NCBI GenBank assembly: GCA_963575745.1
Contig: CAUYUJ010003572.1
Span: forward strand, 1-64,000
Length of the DNA stretch: 64,000 nt
Source of the DNA: Prorocentrum cordatum
Lineage: Eukaryota > Sar > Dinophyceae > Prorocentrales > Prorocentraceae
Reading direction: 5' to 3'
In this document: in pieces, positions 63,951-64,000 of the stretch
How positions within the stretch are numbered: the stretch's first letter is position 1
Layout of the letters: every line of letters starts with the position of its first letter
Position numbers and translations under genes: made by a program
Notes under the pieces: generated by a model
The model's input: only the letters and a program-made list of their open reading frames with translations
Database searches by the model: none
What the model was told of the DNA's origin: nothing

Positions 63951-64000
63951 TGGAGCGGGGTATTTGACGCCCCACGGAATTTGCATTTGGGTCTGTATCG

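Overview
The window is nuclear DNA from a dinoflagellate. The best evidence is the dinoflagellate trans-splicing leader: a complete 22-nt copy (56725-56746) and a 15-nt 3' part of it (37606-37620), each fused to the 5' end of a LINE-type retrotransposon. Very short introns, several with GC-AG ends, fit the same assignment. I see no ordinary host gene, rRNA, tRNA or CRISPR array. The window is almost entirely mobile elements and repeats.

Layout. 1-6710 is a very GC-rich, decayed tyrosine-recombinase retrotransposon (DIRS-like): gag-like exons, a reverse transcriptase (YVDD) with a canonically ordered RNase H, an unrecognised ORF and a tyrosine recombinase, ending in an imperfect split direct repeat. 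Its frames are rejoined by introns of 50-67 nt. 6712-30224 holds a ~177-bp satellite monomer and several dispersed modules, nearly all ending in one 57-60-nt hairpin that finishes in CAGT. It includes four near-identical ~1.1-kb repeats and large blocks in inverse orientation. The same repeats fill 35160-37605, 43614-49370 and 55270-56724.

Four LINE elements interrupt the repeats. LINE-1 (30225-34131) is 5'-truncated with a long intact ORF. LINE-2 (37606-43613) is apparently full length and intact (ORF1, then ORF2 = endonuclease, RT, RNase H). LINE-3 (about 49371-55241) is frameshifted. LINE-4 (from 56725) is a different family with ORF1, ORF2 and two further unrecognised ORFs, and runs to the window end.

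Three features recur across these elements and look like a coherent, possibly undescribed retrotransposon biology. (1) In LINE-1, -2 and -3 the C-terminal RNase H is circularly permuted: the motifs normally third and fourth come first. (2) All four LINE RTs carry xDN instead of xDD at the catalytic box, and LINE-1/2/3 also have Glu for Gln in the next-best-known motif. (3) In LINE-2, -3 and -4, ORF1 and ORF2 are in the same frame separated by a single UGA, with the first endonuclease motif lying between that UGA and any ATG. In addition, LINE junctions fall in the loop of the covarying repeat hairpin, which suggests site-specific insertion. Homology calls rest on motif reading only; no database search was possible.
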